Counted from the first letter of the stretch, positions 51,301-60,353 are shown. The stretch: DNA of 64,000 nt from Morganella morganii (GCF_019402645.1 NZ_VKKS01000001.1:307400-371399), one strand, 5' to 3'. Notes: a model not told the origin generated them from the sequence alone. Translations and numbers: made by a program.

Positions 51301-51763
51301 CATGACCAGTGCGTCTTTCGCTCATGCTAATGAAAGTAGATATTTGTTAACTGAAGTCGAGCAGGCTGAAGATCCTGCCTTTGTTATTACAAAATTGAAG
51401 GAAGGAGTACACCGCCCTGTTGATATGAATAAACCCGTTAATATAAACAGCGATCACGGTGTTGCTGTAAAATATTACGGATTATCACTATTACATTATC
51501 CTGTTCCAGCGACGATAATTAAATATACTGATTCAAATTTATTGATGCTGCAGGAGATAAGAGTAAGAAATAATGATATGGACAGATTCATAAATTCTGA
51601 CTTGGCTTCAATGTTGCCTTACTATAAATCAGCATTTGCTGTGAATAATGAAATTAACATGTTATCTGAATCTGAGTCAAAAGCGTTGGTTGATAAAATC
51701 AGTTGCATCGAAGGTTTTATCAATAAAAATAACAAAAAAACATTTAACTGTGACCTAAATTAA
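51263..51763 (+). CDS. Predicted periplasmic immunity partner of the L,D-transpeptidase-like toxin
   Basis: 166 residues from ATG 51263, chosen because AGGAG lies five bases before it. Signal peptide (KMLVVLLLLISMTSASFAHA), then a soluble helical domain with no recognised family, ending in a two-Cys segment (ISCIEGFINKNNKKTFNC). The start lies inside the toxin gene in another frame, so the two are coupled. Immunity function follows from context only. Confidence 0.6.
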   Translation: MEKMLVVLLLLISMTSASFAHANESRYLLTEVEQAEDPAFVITKLKEGVHRPVDMNKPVNINSDHGVAVKYYGLSLLHYPVPATIIKYTDSNLLMLQEIRVRNNDMDRFINSDLASMLPYYKSAFAVNNEINMLSESESKALVDKISCIEGFINKNNKKTFNCDLN

Positions 51764-51811
51764 TTCTTCAGCAAATCAATAAAATTTGATTTTTGAAATA
51801 ATTAAAACAAC

Positions 51812-51838
51812 GCCTCGCTAAATAGCGGGGCTTTTTTA
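51812..51838 (+). terminator. Terminator after the toxin-immunity pair
   Basis: GCCtCGCT / AGCGgGGC stem, AAAT loop, then six T; about 50 bp past the immunity gene. Confidence 0.85.
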
Positions 51839-52056
51839 TGCGCTGCGCTGTCGCAGTCTCCCTGTGTTAACTATGACCCGCTTATCTCATGCGGTGAGTG
51901 CATCAGGAGAATCAAAAACAACGAATCCACGGTGTGGTTACCGATACGGGCAGCAACGTCAGCTGCCGGAGCAATAAGGCGTGACAGCCGGAGAGACGGC
52001 AGAAACCAATCATAAAGCCTGTTCATAATGAGTCGGCTTTATAATCGGAGGATATG

Positions 52057-52176
52057 ATGCCACCACGTATACCCCGCGCCTGCCGCAAACGAGGCTGCGC
52101 AAAGACTACAACCGATCGCAGCGGATACACTAAGGTTTTACATGCGGGATTATCCCGTATCATCGTTGGTCACTGA
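52057..52176 (+). pseudogene. HNH endonuclease, N-terminal scrap
   Basis: MPPRIPRACRKRGCAKTTTD is the usual start of phage HNH endonucleases (zinc-type cysteines in ACRKRGC). After about 24 residues the match ends and the frame stops at 52176, so the catalytic HNH part is lost. GGAGG precedes the ATG. Confidence 0.6.
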
Positions 52177-52275
52177 ATCAATGACCAACGGCAGCAGTGT
52201 TTCCGGTTTTATGCCGGAATTAAATGTTATCAATGCGTTATACTATCCACAGTCTCAGCAGCCAGCAGGTGATCC

Positions 52276-52557
52276 ATGTGCTCATACCGAAAAGCAAAGC
52301 CCGTCACAGCGACAGTAACCGGTACCGTTACTAAACCACCTCAGCGGGTTAAGACGGCAACCGGTAAAGTAATGGCAACAATGACCATTCAGGCAGAGAG
52401 CGAACGCCGTAGCACCTATCCGCTGAAGCTGGTGGCATTTGATCTGAACGCATTGGAACTGATGACCTACCAGAGAGGGAGCAGGATTGTTGTTACTGGG
52501 CGGCATGAATGGTTTAACGGGTATCAGCTCACCGGGGCGCAGATAGTTTCCTGTTAG
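52276..52557 (+). CDS. Small OB-fold (PriB/SSB-like) single-stranded-DNA-binding protein
   Basis: 93 residues starting MCSYRKAKPVTATVTGTVTK. One OB-fold is suggested by VTGTVTKPPQ, GKVMATMTIQAE, YPLKLVAFDLNALELM and GSRIVVTGRHEWFNGYQLTG, the pattern of phage SSB/PriB-like proteins. The likely role is in phage replication or recombination. Intact but isolated; expression is unknown. Confidence 0.65.
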   Translation: MCSYRKAKPVTATVTGTVTKPPQRVKTATGKVMATMTIQAESERRSTYPLKLVAFDLNALELMTYQRGSRIVVTGRHEWFNGYQLTGAQIVSC

Positions 52558-52955
52558 TAAAAGTTAGTATTGTCGGATTTGAAATCGAGAAATTCAAAGG
52601 TGGAAATGGCATCTTTAAACCAACCCGATATTATCGGGGAGCCTCTGAACTGACCCTCTTAAAGATGGGGGGTTAGTAACTGAAACTCTTAAAGAGATGT
52701 GGTTCAACAGAGGTAGTGGAAAATGACGGGGAGGTTACAGGTAGGGTTCTGCTTAGTCGGTGTTTCACTATCTACAATAAATTATTGTGGCGGTGATATT
52801 TTTGCAACGTAGCACACCCTTGTCATCTTGTATCAGCCTGTTTAAAAAAACAGCCCAAAGAAATCTTCACAAAAACAAAAGGGGGCATTATTGGGGGCAC
52901 GGTAGATAATTGAATGGGTAATATCTGTTATTTATCAATGGGTAATCTCTTTATA
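52558..52955. other. Non-coding remnant DNA up to the right attachment site
   Basis: About 400 bp with no credible gene. It contains direct repeats of a CTCTTAAAGA-type segment at 52655 and 52688, and GGGGGCAT / GGGGGCAC repeats at about 52882 and 52893 near the right end, which could be integrase arm-type sites. Confidence 0.5.
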
Positions 52956-52976
52956 TCGAATCCTGCAGGCCGAACG

Positions 52977-52999
52977 GACATCAACTGATGTCTTTTTTT
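52977..52999 (+). terminator. Displaced tRNA-Arg terminator
   Basis: GACATCA / TGATGTC with a 2-nt loop and seven T, 12 bp after the right attachment repeat. The tRNA itself has no such hairpin just downstream, so this probably was its terminator before integration. Confidence 0.75.
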
Positions 53000-53049
53000 A
53001 TTCCTGAAATTCAGTGAATTAGCTGATTTTACCGCAAGGTTCATCAGGG

Positions 53050-53340
53050 TGTAGTGGTTTAATAAATTTGGCCCCCTGAACAGAGGTGATATGCTCGCCT
53101 CAGAACAATACAGGTGGCGGAATGAAAAAATAAAATTTCAGTGCAGAATTCAAACGTGAATCCGCTCAGTTAGTTGTGGATAAAAACTATACGATTGCGG
53201 AGCGGCAGTTCGTAGTGATCGGGCTCAACCGGGTATGGTGCGGCGATGTGACATATATCCGGACAGCAGACTGATCATCAAAGCGCCGGAAATGGCGTGA
53301 GAAACGCTAAAACGGCGGCCGGTTTTAGTTGACCACTTCA
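53050..53340 (+). mobile_element. Internally deleted IS3-family element
   Basis: 291 bp with matching imperfect inverted ends: left TGTAGTGGTTTAATAAA and right (complement) TGAAGTGGTCAACTAAA, each running into GGCC. Inside, the start of OrfA is fused to a piece of OrfB; almost everything between is gone. Confidence 0.75.
53122..53274 (+). pseudogene. IS3-family OrfA-OrfB fusion remnant
   Basis: MKK then a stop (TAA at 53131), then [20 protein letters not shown] (start of OrfA), fused directly to [14 protein letters not shown] (first catalytic Asp region of OrfB). The in-frame stop, lost helix-turn-helix and missing Asp/Glu show it is dead. Confidence 0.75.
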
Positions 53341-53501
53341 ATACTCCTTAAAACGGCACTCTCCTTATTTCAGATTAACAACCTGATTTTTATAGTTAAT
53401 TACTTGCTAATCTATTAATGTTTTTAAAAAAATTCCTTTCATAGTGAATTTCATCTATTGTCTGTTTTTATTCTGCTGATATTTTTTCCGGGGATATAGA
53501 G

Positions 53502-54443
53502 ATGCTTCATGATTATCTAAATGTAATGGTACTCTTTTTGGTGGTCGGTCTGGGATGCCTGCTGGCCAGGAATAAATGGCTGGATAAATCAAGCAATAGC
53601 CTGTTTACTAAACTACTAATCAATGTAGCTTTACCCTCGACACTTATTTTATCGATCAACGGCGATTTTACCCGCAGAGAATTTCTGGCTTTAGTGCCTG
53701 ATGTCATTCTGCCGATGATGGTGATTTTAAGTTTAATGATATTATCCTTTATTACTGCCAAATTTATCCGGATAGAAAAGAAAGATGTCGGATTATTTAT
53801 TGGCTTGTGTTCAATGAGCAGCACAATATTTTTCGGTATCCCGATTACTTTGGCGGTATATGGCAGTCATGGTCTGCCTTATGCATTGATGACCTATACG
53901 GCACAAACCGTAATCTACTGGACATTAGGTCTTTATCTGCTGGAAAAAGATTCATTTGAAAAGAGTGCCGGTACGAGTATCTTTCGTACAGTAGTGAAAG
54001 AAATTATTAATATGCCACTGATGGCTTTTTTTGTCGGTGTAACTATTTTACTGATGGGGATACCGATTCCTCAGGTCATTAATGAGTTCCTGAGTACTCT
54101 GGGGGGAATGACTTCTGCATTAGCAATGCTTGTTGTAGGTGCCATTATTTACCTTTCAGGTTTAAAAAAAATCACGATTACTAAAGCACTGATATTTATT
54201 GTTATTTTTAGATTTATTCTTGCTCCTGCGATGGTCGTACTGCTCGGTAAGTTATTCGCGATTGATAATGAAATGATTAAAATAACAACTTTAATTTGTT
54301 CTTTACCTATTCCAAATACTACGGTAATTTTGGCTGAAAAATATAAAGTGAATACCGTTTTAGCAACGGAGTCGCTTTCTGCTTCAATTGCAGTTTATCT
54401 GGTTTTTCTGCCTGTAATTTTATTTGTTATTCACTCAGTATAA
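53502..54443 (+). CDS. AEC-family (auxin efflux carrier-like) membrane transporter
   Basis: 313 residues with ten hydrophobic segments in two five-helix halves and the short central charged loop typical of AEC (GYKLFLLE-like YLLEKDSFEKSAG). Conserved features: NVALPSTLILSINGDFT in the first half and LICSLPIPNTTVILAEKYKV in the second. Inner-membrane carrier; bacterial relatives move malate, malonate or similar acids, so the substrate is only a guess. It sits between two IS scars. Confidence 0.85.
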   Translation: MLHDYLNVMVLFLVVGLGCLLARNKWLDKSSNSLFTKLLINVALPSTLILSINGDFTRREFLALVPDVILPMMVILSLMILSFITAKFIRIEKKDVGLFIGLCSMSSTIFFGIPITLAVYGSHGLPYALMTYTAQTVIYWTLGLYLLEKDSFEKSAGTSIFRTVVKEIINMPLMAFFVGVTILLMGIPIPQVINEFLSTLGGMTSALAMLVVGAIIYLSGLKKITITKALIFIVIFRFILAPAMVVLLGKLFAIDNEMIKITTLICSLPIPNTTVILAEKYKVNTVLATESLSASIAVYLVFLPVILFVIHSV

Positions 54444-54542
54444 CCACCCCGGGAACTCCGTGTTTAAGGCTGAGCTAATCCCTCAGTGTCAGCATAGTTA
54501 TCACACCCTCCGGAAAATAATCCGGGGGGGGCTGAGTGACAT

Positions 54543-54647
54543 ATGAAACGTATTTCACCTGAACGGAAAGCATCAGTACCAGCTAAATTACTGCTGTCTT
54601 ACTATCACAACGGTCAAAAAGCGGGTCTTCCGCAACCCTTTATATGA
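54543..54647 (+). pseudogene. IS OrfA start remnant
   Basis: MKRISPERKASVPAKLLLSY resembles the first residues of IS3-type OrfA proteins (MKRISPERKAAxLAKLLPPY). The match stops within about 22 codons and the frame ends soon after. Confidence 0.55.
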
Positions 54648-54649
54648 CA

Positions 54650-54862
54650 TTGCCGGCAAATTACGCGGGTGCAGGTGCAGATACTTATGTTGCCTTGCCG
54701 GGTGTTAGCTTTGTGGTGATTTTCCTGCTGCCGTTTATTATCTATGCGCTTCACGATAAGAAAGGCAAAGAAACCGGTATCACTATGGTGCATATCAAAA
54801 CGCATAATGCGCCGGCAAACCATTTCTTCATTCATCCGCCATCCGCGCGCGTTCTGCCCTGA
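54650..54862 (+). pseudogene. Membrane-protein scrap of unknown family
   Basis: Reads LPANYAGAGADTYVALPG, then one hydrophobic helix (VSFVVIFLLPFIIYALHD) and KKGKETGITMVHIKTHN, with clean codon use typical of a real gene. There is no start or end of its own: it begins just after the IS scrap and stops at 54862. Probably a transporter fragment; not identified. Confidence 0.4.
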
Positions 54863-54972
54863 TAAACCCGGTTCCGGCTATCCGTAATCGCCGGACTTGA
54901 ACAGGCAATACCGGCAAAAGGAGTAACCAGTAGTGCGGCTAACATACATTTCAGTATTTTATTTAGTTTCAT
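54832..54972 (-). pseudogene. Choloylglycine-hydrolase-like N-terminal remnant
   Basis: 46 residues: signal peptide MKLNKILKCMLAALLVTPFA, then GIACSS and NRVYQGRT. This fits Ntn hydrolases of the penicillin-V-acylase/bile-salt-hydrolase group, where Cys follows the cleavage site and a VYxGRTxE box comes soon after. The frame stops at 54832. A tentative assignment because the piece is short. Confidence 0.45.
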
Positions 54973-55581
54973 TTAAGAACACCTCAGTTAACAATGAATT
55001 CTATTCAGGAAAAAATAGTACAACAGAATTAAGGTCGTTAAATACGGTGCGTCATTTTCTGAGTAATCAGAATGATTCAGGACATAATCAGGAAATTCAA
55101 TTTTTTGTGGTTTGCTCGGTTTAACTCAATTATGAATAACGTTTACAGTTAATTCTGTTTTTTATCATAAAATGATTTCATTTCATCAACCTTACAGATA
55201 AGTACCCGGAGAATATCCTGCAGAAATTTGTTTATAAATCGTAGCGGTGGCTCTAAACACCGCAAGGCCACAGACACTCCCGGTATTCATTACGGTCATC
55301 TCATACATTGCCTGCATTAAGTCTAATATGAGACGGTGAAAACTACGATTAGCGCCAATAATAAAAGCTATCAATATATTATTTCTTGAATAATAACCAG
55401 TCATACGGTGAAATAGTAGTGATATAGCTATAATATTAAAAAATGTCAGAGATAGATGTAAAATATCGTTCTGACAGTCAGTTACAGGCTGGCTTTTGCA
55501 CTCATTATAAAATGACAAATGTATTGTTAAATACTATTTATAAGCGGGGAGACAAACAGGTATGGTCAGGGAGTCAGGTTC

Positions 55582-55905
55582 ATGATTCGCCGGAAAATAT
55601 TTTTTCTCGGACACCGTAACCGTCTGTCGGACGGATATGGTAAGTGCACGCGTGCAATACTGCTGATGGTGCTTCTGGTATCAGGTCCGGCAGGATGTAA
55701 CCAGGTCGGTGCACCTTCTTTTACACTGGTCGGATCGTTTGTTCCCTACTGGATATTTTGTGTCATCGTGGCATTAATCCTTACTGTAATTATCCGCGCC
55801 GGTTTCATCAGATGGGGTATCGATGATGTTATGCCATTACGGTTAGTGGTTTACATCTGTCTGATGCTGACGCTGACATTTCTTTTTTCTTTACTCTTTT
55901 TATAG
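55582..55905 (+). CDS. ytcA: YtcA-family small membrane lipoprotein
   Basis: 107 residues. N-terminal basic part, then a lipobox-like VSGPAGC, FVPYWIFCVIVALILTVII and a second helix (VVYICLMLTLTFLFSLLFL). The layout and the place directly before mdtN match E. coli YtcA (lipobox, then SIPVxGAYYPxWFFC). Function unknown; probably an accessory of the MdtNOP pump. Confidence 0.75.
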   Translation: MIRRKIFFLGHRNRLSDGYGKCTRAILLMVLLVSGPAGCNQVGAPSFTLVGSFVPYWIFCVIVALILTVIIRAGFIRWGIDDVMPLRLVVYICLMLTLTFLFSLLFL

Positions 55906-55913
55906 GCTACGTT

Positions 55914-56966
55914 ATGGCCAGTATAAATCAACCGGGAATCAGGCGTAAAATTGCGGTCATTATTGCTGTGGTGGTTATTATGGCTGCAATCATTACCGGC
56001 TGGATGACCCTCAGGATCAGCAGCCTTAACCCACTTTCTGAAGATGCGGTGATTGGTGCAAATATAGTTAATATCAGCAGTTCGGTACCGGGGCGTATCG
56101 CTTCTCTGAATGCAGCTGAGAACGGGCTGGTCAAAAAAGGGGATATTTTACTGACTATTGACCCTTATATGTATCAGTTGGCAGTAGACCAGGCCAGAGC
56201 AGACCTGGAAATCGCTGAAGCGACAATGAATACCCAGCACCGGAATGTGGTCGCCGAGCAGTCTAATTCAGGTATCAGTCAGGATCAGATACGCAGTGCT
56301 CAGGCGAATCTGAAACTCGCAACCCAGACACTGGCCCGGCTCGGGCCTCTGGAAGCAAAAGGCTATGTCACACGCCAGCAACTGGATGATGCAGCAACAG
56401 CAAAACGCAATGCTGAGATTATGTTACAACAGGCTCAAAAACAATCTGTAGCCGCTGAAGCTCTTGTCAGCAATACTGATGCCACCGAGGCCCTGGTTCG
56501 TGCACGTCGTGCGGCTTTGGCTATCGCCGAAAGGGAACTGGAAAATACTGTGATCCGTGCTCCTAATGACGGATTGGTCGTCGGACTGAATATCGCACCG
56601 GGAGAGTATGTAATTCCCGATCAATCTGTTTTTACTCTGATTGATAACCAGCACTGGTATGCGTCTGCTTATTATAAAGAAACGGAACTGAAACACATAA
56701 ATATCGGTGATTGCGCCACCGTATATGTGATGCAGGATCGCAACAAAATGATGACCGGCCGGGTACAGGGAATTGGCTGGGGAGTTATCTCGGAAGACCA
56801 GATTAACCTGCCCCGCAGTCTGCCTTACGTGCCTAAGTCTCTCAACTGGGTCAGAGTTGAACAGCGCTTCCCGGTCCGGATTATACTCGACAATCCGGCC
56901 CCCCGGTTAATGCGGGTCGGCGCAACAGCAACTGTCACGGTACGAAGCCAGCATGATTGCCGATAA
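55914..56966 (+). CDS. mdtN: MdtN-like membrane fusion protein
   Basis: 350 residues. One N-terminal helix (IAVIIAVVVIMAAIITGWM), lipoyl-type half (VNISSSVPGRIASLNAAENG), an Ala/Gln-rich coiled-coil hairpin, and second half APNDGLVVGLNIAPGEYV with beta-barrel. An HlyD/EmrA-type adaptor for a periplasmic efflux pump. It overlaps the mdtO start by 14 bp. Confidence 0.85.
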   Translation: MASINQPGIRRKIAVIIAVVVIMAAIITGWMTLRISSLNPLSEDAVIGANIVNISSSVPGRIASLNAAENGLVKKGDILLTIDPYMYQLAVDQARADLEIAEATMNTQHRNVVAEQSNSGISQDQIRSAQANLKLATQTLARLGPLEAKGYVTRQQLDDAATAKRNAEIMLQQAQKQSVAAEALVSNTDATEALVRARRAALAIAERELENTVIRAPNDGLVVGLNIAPGEYVIPDQSVFTLIDNQHWYASAYYKETELKHINIGDCATVYVMQDRNKMMTGRVQGIGWGVISEDQINLPRSLPYVPKSLNWVRVEQRFPVRIILDNPAPRLMRVGATATVTVRSQHDCR

Positions 56967-58848
56967 TACGTTTCAGAGTATGTTACGTCAGGTTAAGGCG
57001 GATTTGCTTCCCTTCCCCGGGCGGCTGGCAACGGCCTGGCGCGTTGGGTTATTAAGTGCCCTGATGAGCTTTGTGGCCATGTTTTACGGGATCCCCGAAT
57101 CCGCTATCAGTTGCTACCTGATTTTGTTTGTTATGAAACCTGATGCGGTCATCAGCATGATCATGGGGGGAGCCATTCTTATTCTGGTCACGCTGGTCGT
57201 AGGCATTATACTGCTGATCCTGCCTTATACTCTCGAGTCTATTCCTCTGAGAATGGCAGTCCTGATTACCAGTTCATTTTTCTTTTTATGGCTGGGTTCA
57301 GCCTCTCAGTTGGGGGAAGCAGGCAGTATCATCGCTCTGGTCATTGCATTTATTATGGGGCTTATCGGGATCGCGCCAAACGGAGAGCTGGCGACCCGTG
57401 CCATTCTCTATGCCTGGTTGATGGTAGCCTCACCGATGCTGTTATTGATCGTGTTCAACCTGCTGATAGGACGCTCACCTGTAAAAATTTTGTATGCGAA
57501 TCTGGCTGAACGGTTACGTCTGGCAGAAACAGCTCTGCGTGAACCTGATGCCATCCATCTTCGCCGGGTACGGATTGCGCTGGCCGAAGGTCAGGCCGAT
57601 AATGAGCAACGGGCGATGCTGATCCGGGTCTTCCATCTGGGGAAAGGCAGCGAAAATACCTGGCTGGCAGCAGCAGTTAATAACAGCTATCGTTTGTTGC
57701 TGGCAGTTTCCGGGCTGGCTGAAATTACCCCGGAGGCCCGCCGTCTGCAACTGGCAAAAGCCTGTCATAATATGGCGAAAATACTGGATAGCTGTCTGCA
57801 ACCTGTATATTCATTTCCGGATGCCGGTAATCCGGACAGCGAAGTTGAAAAAGCACTGACTGACCTGGCTACTCCGATCAGCGGCCCGCAACCATCCTTA
57901 CCAAAAATGTCTTTTTTTGCTGACGATGCTTTTACCAATCCTGCTCACTGCTATTTTGCCTTAAAAACTACGCTGGCCGGTGTTATCTGTTATATGGCTT
58001 ACACTCTGATGGACTGGCAGGACATCCATACAGCTATGATTACCTGTTATGTGGCTGTGCTGGGGACGACTGGTGAAACAATTCATAAACTGACCCTGCG
58101 AATTACCGGCTGCCTGATTGGTGCCGGACTCGGTATTGCCTCACTGGTTTTTTTAGTACCGGACATGAGTAATTTTGGCCAGCTGATGATTCTGGTATTC
58201 TTTGTTCTGCTGCTGTCAGCATGGGTCTCTGCCGGGAATGAGCGTATATCCTATGGCGGGATCCAGATTGGCCTCGCATTCTTACTTACGGTATTGCATG
58301 GTTTTTCACCAAGTGATGATCTTGATCCGGCTACAGGCAGGATCATGGGGATACTGATGGGGAACCTTGTCATCTATATTATTTTCAGTCTGATTTGGCC
58401 GGCCTCTATTATTGATGCTGTCCGCAAACGTATCAGCCTGATACTACAGGATTTGGAAGCACTGGCAGCGATACCCTACCCGGAACGAATACGACGGACG
58501 ATACAGACAGGACGTATTGAACAAAGAGTAGCCAGTGCCCGCGATTCCCTGCAGCTCATGCCGTTTGAACCTAAACATCTGCGGCCGTCAACCGCTGAAT
58601 TTCATCGCCTGGAAAAAATATTAATCGCCCTTGATGAAACCGGGCGGGCTCTGTTCATTTCACAGCAGGAAAACCCGGCGGTTCGGCTGCGTTTACAGGC
58701 GTTATATCTGAACACGCAGCAGCCGGCTGATAAACATGGGATGACAAAAGTATCCGGTGATCAACCCATCCCCGGAGAATCAGTGCTCTCAAACACAGAT
58801 CCACGGGTAGAACACAACTTATTAAGGCTGGAAGGATTATTAAAATGA
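56953..58848 (+). CDS. mdtO: MdtO-like FUSC-type inner-membrane efflux component
   Basis: 631 residues. Two blocks of membrane helices (about residues 20-160 and 340-480) separated by cytosolic helical domains, the arrangement of fusaric-acid-resistance-like (FUSC) proteins and of E. coli MdtO. Substrate not readable from sequence; E. coli MdtNOP has been linked to sulfonamide and puromycin-type resistance. Overlaps mdtP by 4 bp. Confidence 0.85.
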   Translation: MIADNTFQSMLRQVKADLLPFPGRLATAWRVGLLSALMSFVAMFYGIPESAISCYLILFVMKPDAVISMIMGGAILILVTLVVGIILLILPYTLESIPLRMAVLITSSFFFLWLGSASQLGEAGSIIALVIAFIMGLIGIAPNGELATRAILYAWLMVASPMLLLIVFNLLIGRSPVKILYANLAERLRLAETALREPDAIHLRRVRIALAEGQADNEQRAMLIRVFHLGKGSENTWLAAAVNNSYRLLLAVSGLAEITPEARRLQLAKACHNMAKILDSCLQPVYSFPDAGNPDSEVEKALTDLATPISGPQPSLPKMSFFADDAFTNPAHCYFALKTTLAGVICYMAYTLMDWQDIHTAMITCYVAVLGTTGETIHKLTLRITGCLIGAGLGIASLVFLVPDMSNFGQLMILVFFVLLLSAWVSAGNERISYGGIQIGLAFLLTVLHGFSPSDDLDPATGRIMGILMGNLVIYIIFSLIWPASIIDAVRKRISLILQDLEALAAIPYPERIRRTIQTGRIEQRVASARDSLQLMPFEPKHLRPSTAEFHRLEKILIALDETGRALFISQQENPAVRLRLQALYLNTQQPADKHGMTKVSGDQPIPGESVLSNTDPRVEHNLLRLEGLLK

Positions 58849-60353
58849 GCTGGCTTCATTTACTAACGGATAAGATTAAGGTCAGAATTACCCCTGTTGT
58901 CAGCATATTGATCCTCCTTAATGGCTGTGTGACAGACTCGGTAAACCGCGCCCCGGTATCCCCGTCGGTACCGTGGCACGGAGAGGAACAAATGCAGGCT
59001 GGTGAACAGATCCGTCTCTCTCTGTCATCACAGGCTGAAGCGAACCTGCCGCAAATTGATACAGCACATGCCTACCAGCTTCCTGAGTTAATCAATATAG
59101 CCCAATTGAATAATCCCGATACGCGTATCGCCTGGCAACAAGCCCGTCAGGCTGCACTGGCTGTGGGTTTAACCGAGTCCCTCTTTCTGCCGGTGATCAC
59201 CGCCAGCGTTGTTGGCGGATACCAACACACACGTACCCCCTTATCTCATACTGCCGGAAATCAGAGTAACCTGCAGACTAATTCGCATGAAGTCGTGCCT
59301 GCTTTAGTACTTCAATGGCTTCTCTTCGATTTCGGGCAGCGCGGGGCGATTATGAAGGCTGCAGAACAAACATCATTTGCGGCGAATATGAGCTTTAACA
59401 GTGTTCATCAGAAGATCATTTTTGATGTAATGCGAACTTACTATCAGTATGGTGCGGCACAGACACGGAGAGTGAATACCAATGAAATGCTGGCAAATAG
59501 TCAGAAGATTCTGGGGGCGGCAGAAGCCCGCAGAAAACAAGGTATTGCAACAACAGTTGAGCTGGCTCAGGCCCGCCAGTTAGTTGCTCAGGCTGAAATG
59601 AATCTGGTAATAGCCGGTAATAACGAGCGGGAGGCTCGTCAGATGCTGTATTCAGCCCTCGGTATTCCCGCCAACACCCAAATGAAAGTGGATTTCCCTG
59701 CGTTCAGCACTGATCTCACATTGGTTGATCCGCCATCGCAGAAAGCCATTGAACAGGCCCTGGCACAACGTCCTGACGTGCTGGCCAGCTATGCACTGGC
59801 GAAAGCTGCAAAAGAAGAGATCAGCGCGGCGGAAGCCGATTATTTGCCAAAAATTTATCTGGCGGGAGCACTGGCTGCCGGACACGGGCAGTTTGAAATA
59901 CAGGGTCTGCCGTCCATTGGTCAGCAGACCTCAGCATCAAACATCATGATAGGCGTGACAGTACCTCTGTATGACGGAGGCATGCGTGCCGTCCGGGTGC
60001 AGGAAGCACGGTCAAGATCAGATTCGGCAGAGAATATCTTTAAAAAAACCAGGGATGCAGCAGCCCGGGAAATTGTAGTGGCTGCAGATATTCTGCAATC
60101 AGCAACAGCGTCCGGTAAAGCAGCCGCCCACCTGGTCAAAACAGCAGAGGTAACTTATGACGCGGCACTGGAAGCCTATAAACACGGCGTCGGTACAATC
60201 ACAGTAGTGAATGAAGCAGCTAACAACTTACTGACAGCTCAGCAGATGGACACGGATGCCCGTACAGAGGTGCTTATTGCTGCGGCTAATCTGGCTTTTG
60301 TTATGGGGGAGATTACCAGGCCAGTGACATTAGCGGGTTCGGACCAAAATTGA
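58845..60353 (+). CDS. mdtP: MdtP-like outer-membrane efflux factor (NodT/TolC family)
   Basis: 502 residues. Lipobox SILILLNGC with Cys28, then two repeated TolC-type halves rich in long helices (QLPELINIAQLNNPDTRIAW, the RVNTNEMLANSQKILGAAEA segment, and QALAQRPDVLASYALAKAAK). It would connect the MdtN/MdtO pump to the outside. ATGA overlap with mdtO shows one operon. A hairpin follows about 100 bp on. Confidence 0.87.
   Translation: MSWLHLLTDKIKVRITPVVSILILLNGCVTDSVNRAPVSPSVPWHGEEQMQAGEQIRLSLSSQAEANLPQIDTAHAYQLPELINIAQLNNPDTRIAWQQARQAALAVGLTESLFLPVITASVVGGYQHTRTPLSHTAGNQSNLQTNSHEVVPALVLQWLLFDFGQRGAIMKAAEQTSFAANMSFNSVHQKIIFDVMRTYYQYGAAQTRRVNTNEMLANSQKILGAAEARRKQGIATTVELAQARQLVAQAEMNLVIAGNNEREARQMLYSALGIPANTQMKVDFPAFSTDLTLVDPPSQKAIEQALAQRPDVLASYALAKAAKEEISAAEADYLPKIYLAGALAAGHGQFEIQGLPSIGQQTSASNIMIGVTVPLYDGGMRAVRVQEARSRSDSAENIFKKTRDAAAREIVVAADILQSATASGKAAAHLVKTAEVTYDAALEAYKHGVGTITVVNEAANNLLTAQQMDTDARTEVLIAAANLAFVMGEITRPVTLAGSDQN

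Larger units (their letters stand above)
49149..52970. mobile_element. Decayed prophage remnant at tRNA-Arg
   Basis: Bounded by TCGAATCCTGTAGG (tRNA 3' end, 49149) and TCGAATCCTGCAGG (52956), a 14-bp repeat with one mismatch. It contains an integrase tail, exonuclease tail, spanins, a toxin-immunity-like pair, an HNH fragment and an OB-fold protein, but no capsid or tail genes. The strong hairpin after the right repeat looks like the tRNA's own terminator pushed away by the insertion. Confidence 0.8.
54444..55581. other. Gene graveyard between the AEC carrier and ytcA
   Basis: About 1.1 kb without an intact gene. Recognisable pieces are the IS OrfA start (54543), a membrane-protein scrap (54650-54862) and a hydrolase N-terminus (54832-54972); the rest to 55580 is AT-rich with no family I recognise. 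It probably holds the promoter of ytcA-mdtNOP near its right end. Confidence 0.6.

Noticed and set aside
54614..54835. Minus-strand 73-residue frame over the membrane-protein scrap
   Set aside because: The plus-strand reading has normal codon use and a clean hydrophobic helix; the minus frame does not.
55192..55518. Minus-strand 108-residue open frame between the gene graveyard and ytcA
   Set aside because: No family, no ribosome site, AT-rich with scattered hydrophobic residues; more likely chance in decaying DNA.
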